A stretch of DNA of 64,000 nt, from positions 3,658,001-3,722,000 of the forward strand of contig NC_003284.9 in NCBI RefSeq assembly GCF_000002985.6, read 5' to 3'. The notes under the pieces are model-generated. The model ran no database searches. It worked only from the letters and a program-made list of their open reading frames with translations, and was not told the origin of the DNA. A program made the position numbers and the translations under genes. Positions 62,291-64,000 of the stretch are shown piece after piece. How positions within the stretch are numbered: position 1 is the stretch's first letter; each line of letters begins with the position of its first letter. This stretch comes from Caenorhabditis elegans. Lineage: Eukaryota > Nematoda > Chromadorea > Rhabditida > Rhabditidae.

Positions 62291-62519
62291 TGTAATAATT
62301 TATGGTTGGCCTAAAGTTATCTGAAATTTGAATGGGGGAGAAAAACAAAAATGACGGGATTTTTTCTGCAATTGAGAATTCTGAAAAAGACACGATGTGG
62401 TTTGATATGTAAATATTCGGATTGCATTTGAAAACTTTGGTATACGTTTTGAAAATAATTGTTCTTACTATTAGTTTAAAAATATTGAGTAAAGTATTAG
62501 TAAAGTATACGTATTAAAA

Positions 62520-62559
62520 GACGTGAAGTATGCATTCACTGTATCACAGACTTCACGTC
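62520..62559 (+). repeat. hairpin with 10-bp perfect stem (GACGTGAAGT)
   Basis: GACGTGAAGT at 62520-62529 pairs with ACTTCACGTC at 62550-62559 across a 20-base loop. The stem is too short for a typical microRNA precursor. Confidence 0.7.
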
Positions 62560-63235
62560 CATATTAGTTGTGCTGTCTTAAGGACTAACTGTATTAAAAA
62601 CCTCACATACTAGTATTGTGGATTCACGATGCACGCACCACTAACCAAATACGCAAAATTAGGAAATTAAAAAACTGAAGGCCCTTTACAGCAAACGTTG
62701 TTCTATGTTTTCGGCATTGTCAAGTTTTCGATTTTTGTATTTTTTGAAAAACCGCCCACGTATGTCCTTTCTTCGTGGCTTAGGGTATTGTTTTTTTTCT
62801 TCCTAAAATGGTTTTCTTCTAGTCTTAACTGTGTGCTCCCTTGGGCACCGATTATTTTGACAACTAGCCATATAAAGAAAAAGTTGGGTGAATGTGCGTG
62901 AAGATGAAAGCTTTTCTCCAAATTGTTGTGATATACGGAGACATGCGCTCGCCAACACACGCATTACCAAACATGTCGAAAAATGAAAACAAAACTGACA
63001 AGTTGGTGAGAATTTTTTTTCGGATATTCGATTCTACCCGAAGTTCCTCAGTGTTTCCAGTTTAAGGAACCATTTTTTTTAATCAAAATCTATATGAAAC
63101 CAAACTACAGAGTCAAATTCCAAAGAAGACCACATTTTAGAAAAATACACCTAATGCAAGTTATTTTGAAAATGAAGCCATAACATTTCTATTGTGAATT
63201 TAGTCAGAATTATTTTAAATTACAATATCGATAAC

Positions 63236-63425
63236 TTCAAAGGTGGAGCAGCGCCAGTGGGGAAATATATAAAATATAAGTGTGACAGTTTTTTTTTTCA
63301 AAAAATGGCAAAAGCTACGTTTTGGCCACTTTTTGACTGTCAATAAAAATATTCCGAAATTTTTAAATAGCTTCATTTTATAATAATATTTGGTCATTTT
63401 GACATTATAGGAGTGGTTTTTTTTG
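63236..63425 (+). repeat. dispersed repeat, ggtggagcagcgccagtgg type
   Basis: Starts ggtggagcagcgccagtggg and continues through an AT-rich body with tggcaaaagctacg. It belongs to the same family as the copy at 50028-50205 and the partial copies near 0.9 and 53.5 kb. Confidence 0.65.
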
Positions 63426-64000
63426 CTATTCCGTTTCCAATTCTTATTCTCTTGTACTATTCGAAAACTCATCCTGTATTGTTTTTAAACTTTACGTTCA
63501 AGTTCTCATCAGACTTGTAAATGTTCCTGAAAAACAAAGAGCAGCTGAAAATAATTTGAGAAAAAAATTGTACTGCATTATTCCAGCGTTCGCTCGAACC
63601 CCGTCTTGATTGTTTTTGATTTTTCGAATAGCATACAAGCAAAATAATAAGTTAAAGACTCTGCGCAAAAAAGAAAACAACAAAAGTTGAGTGCTTAAAA
63701 TAGAGTACTTGTATTTAAACGAGTTTGCATTCGATTTCATTTCCTTTTTGTTTTGTTTGAATTCAATTTATGTTTTTCTATTCCCTCCAAATGAGAATGA
63801 TTGTTCAATAAACTTTGTCCCCCTATCAAATCCGGTCTACCACTGAATAGATTAGAGGTCTACCCAACAAGCTCGAAGTTCTGGCCTTATTGTTCTCTTA
63901 GCGTTGAGCGGTCATCAGACATACGAATTGTGAGTAACCGGGAATGAGATCACTTTTTTCTTAACCGAATTGTTCCCTATTGTTCAACTATCCAAACACA

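Larger units (their letters stand above)
60301..64000. other. 3.7 kb without a supported gene
   Basis: AATAAA at 60492-60497 is a plausible poly(A) signal for the preceding gene. The remainder is AT-rich, with two small hairpins (62267-62290, 62520-62559) and a dispersed repeat (63236-63425). Reading frames here lack splice context or composition expected of genes. The far end may belong to the flank of the next gene. Confidence 0.5.

Noticed and set aside
62520..62559. microRNA precursor
   Set aside because: Stem of only 10 bp with a 20-base loop, well short of a Drosha substrate.
1..64000. bacterial-type features (CRISPR, operons, insertion sequences)
   Set aside because: Introns, tRNA type and gene content are those of a nematode; no such arrays or transposases were seen.

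Overview
The window is animal genomic DNA of the nematode type: AT-rich, with short introns ending in TTTCAG, first ATGs a few bases after a splice acceptor (as expected after spliced-leader trans-splicing), and many short dispersed and palindromic repeats. A homeobox gene, a RhoGEF, a tetraspanin and a long coiled-coil gene lie close together. From memory this matches the C02F12 part of the Caenorhabditis elegans X chromosome. That placement is recall, not something I could search. Exon models were built by hand from splice sites and phase, and the coding lengths given are multiples of three.

Layout. 1.5-8.8 kb (+): large single-pass receptor-like protein with LDL-receptor A modules, a Pro/Thr-rich stalk, EGF-like modules and a very long cytoplasmic tail. 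9.3-10.5 kb (+): tentative small membrane protein whose end overlaps snet-1. 10.5-10.9 kb (-): snet-1, an elevenin-type neuropeptide precursor. 13.1-14.0 kb (-): secreted Kunitz plus Cys-rich protein. 14.4-15.7 kb (-): small homeodomain protein. 16.3-20.6 kb (-): DH-PH RhoGEF (probably tag-52) ending in a CAAX box, with a nested start that could make a 63-residue CAAX peptide. 23.2-26.0 kb (+): tetraspanin with two mutually exclusive 210-nt exons for half of its large loop. 26.4-31.1 kb (-): coiled-coil protein (probably tag-278). 32.3-35.2 kb (-): Pro/Gln/Ser-rich protein of unknown function.

35-41 kb is mostly non-coding: tandem repeats, a 0.57-kb palindromic element, a frame-broken coding remnant and a tRNA-Met. 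41.0-55.0 kb (+) holds an SBK-family kinase-like gene with two alternative 5' ends. Its HRD motif is HRN and its APE motif is AAE, so it is probably a pseudokinase. 55-57 kb holds a 20-bp minisatellite and a palindromic repeat with a duplicated arm. 57.1-60.3 kb (+) is an unrecognised gene with a likely GC-AG intron. 60.3-64 kb shows no gene I can support.

These are independent metazoan genes, not an operon. The shared theme is cell surface and signalling: receptor, neuropeptide, tetraspanin, RhoGEF and pseudokinase. The most unusual items are the exactly length-matched alternative tetraspanin exons, the nested CAAX micro-transcript, the HRN kinase with two promoters and the GC-AG intron.
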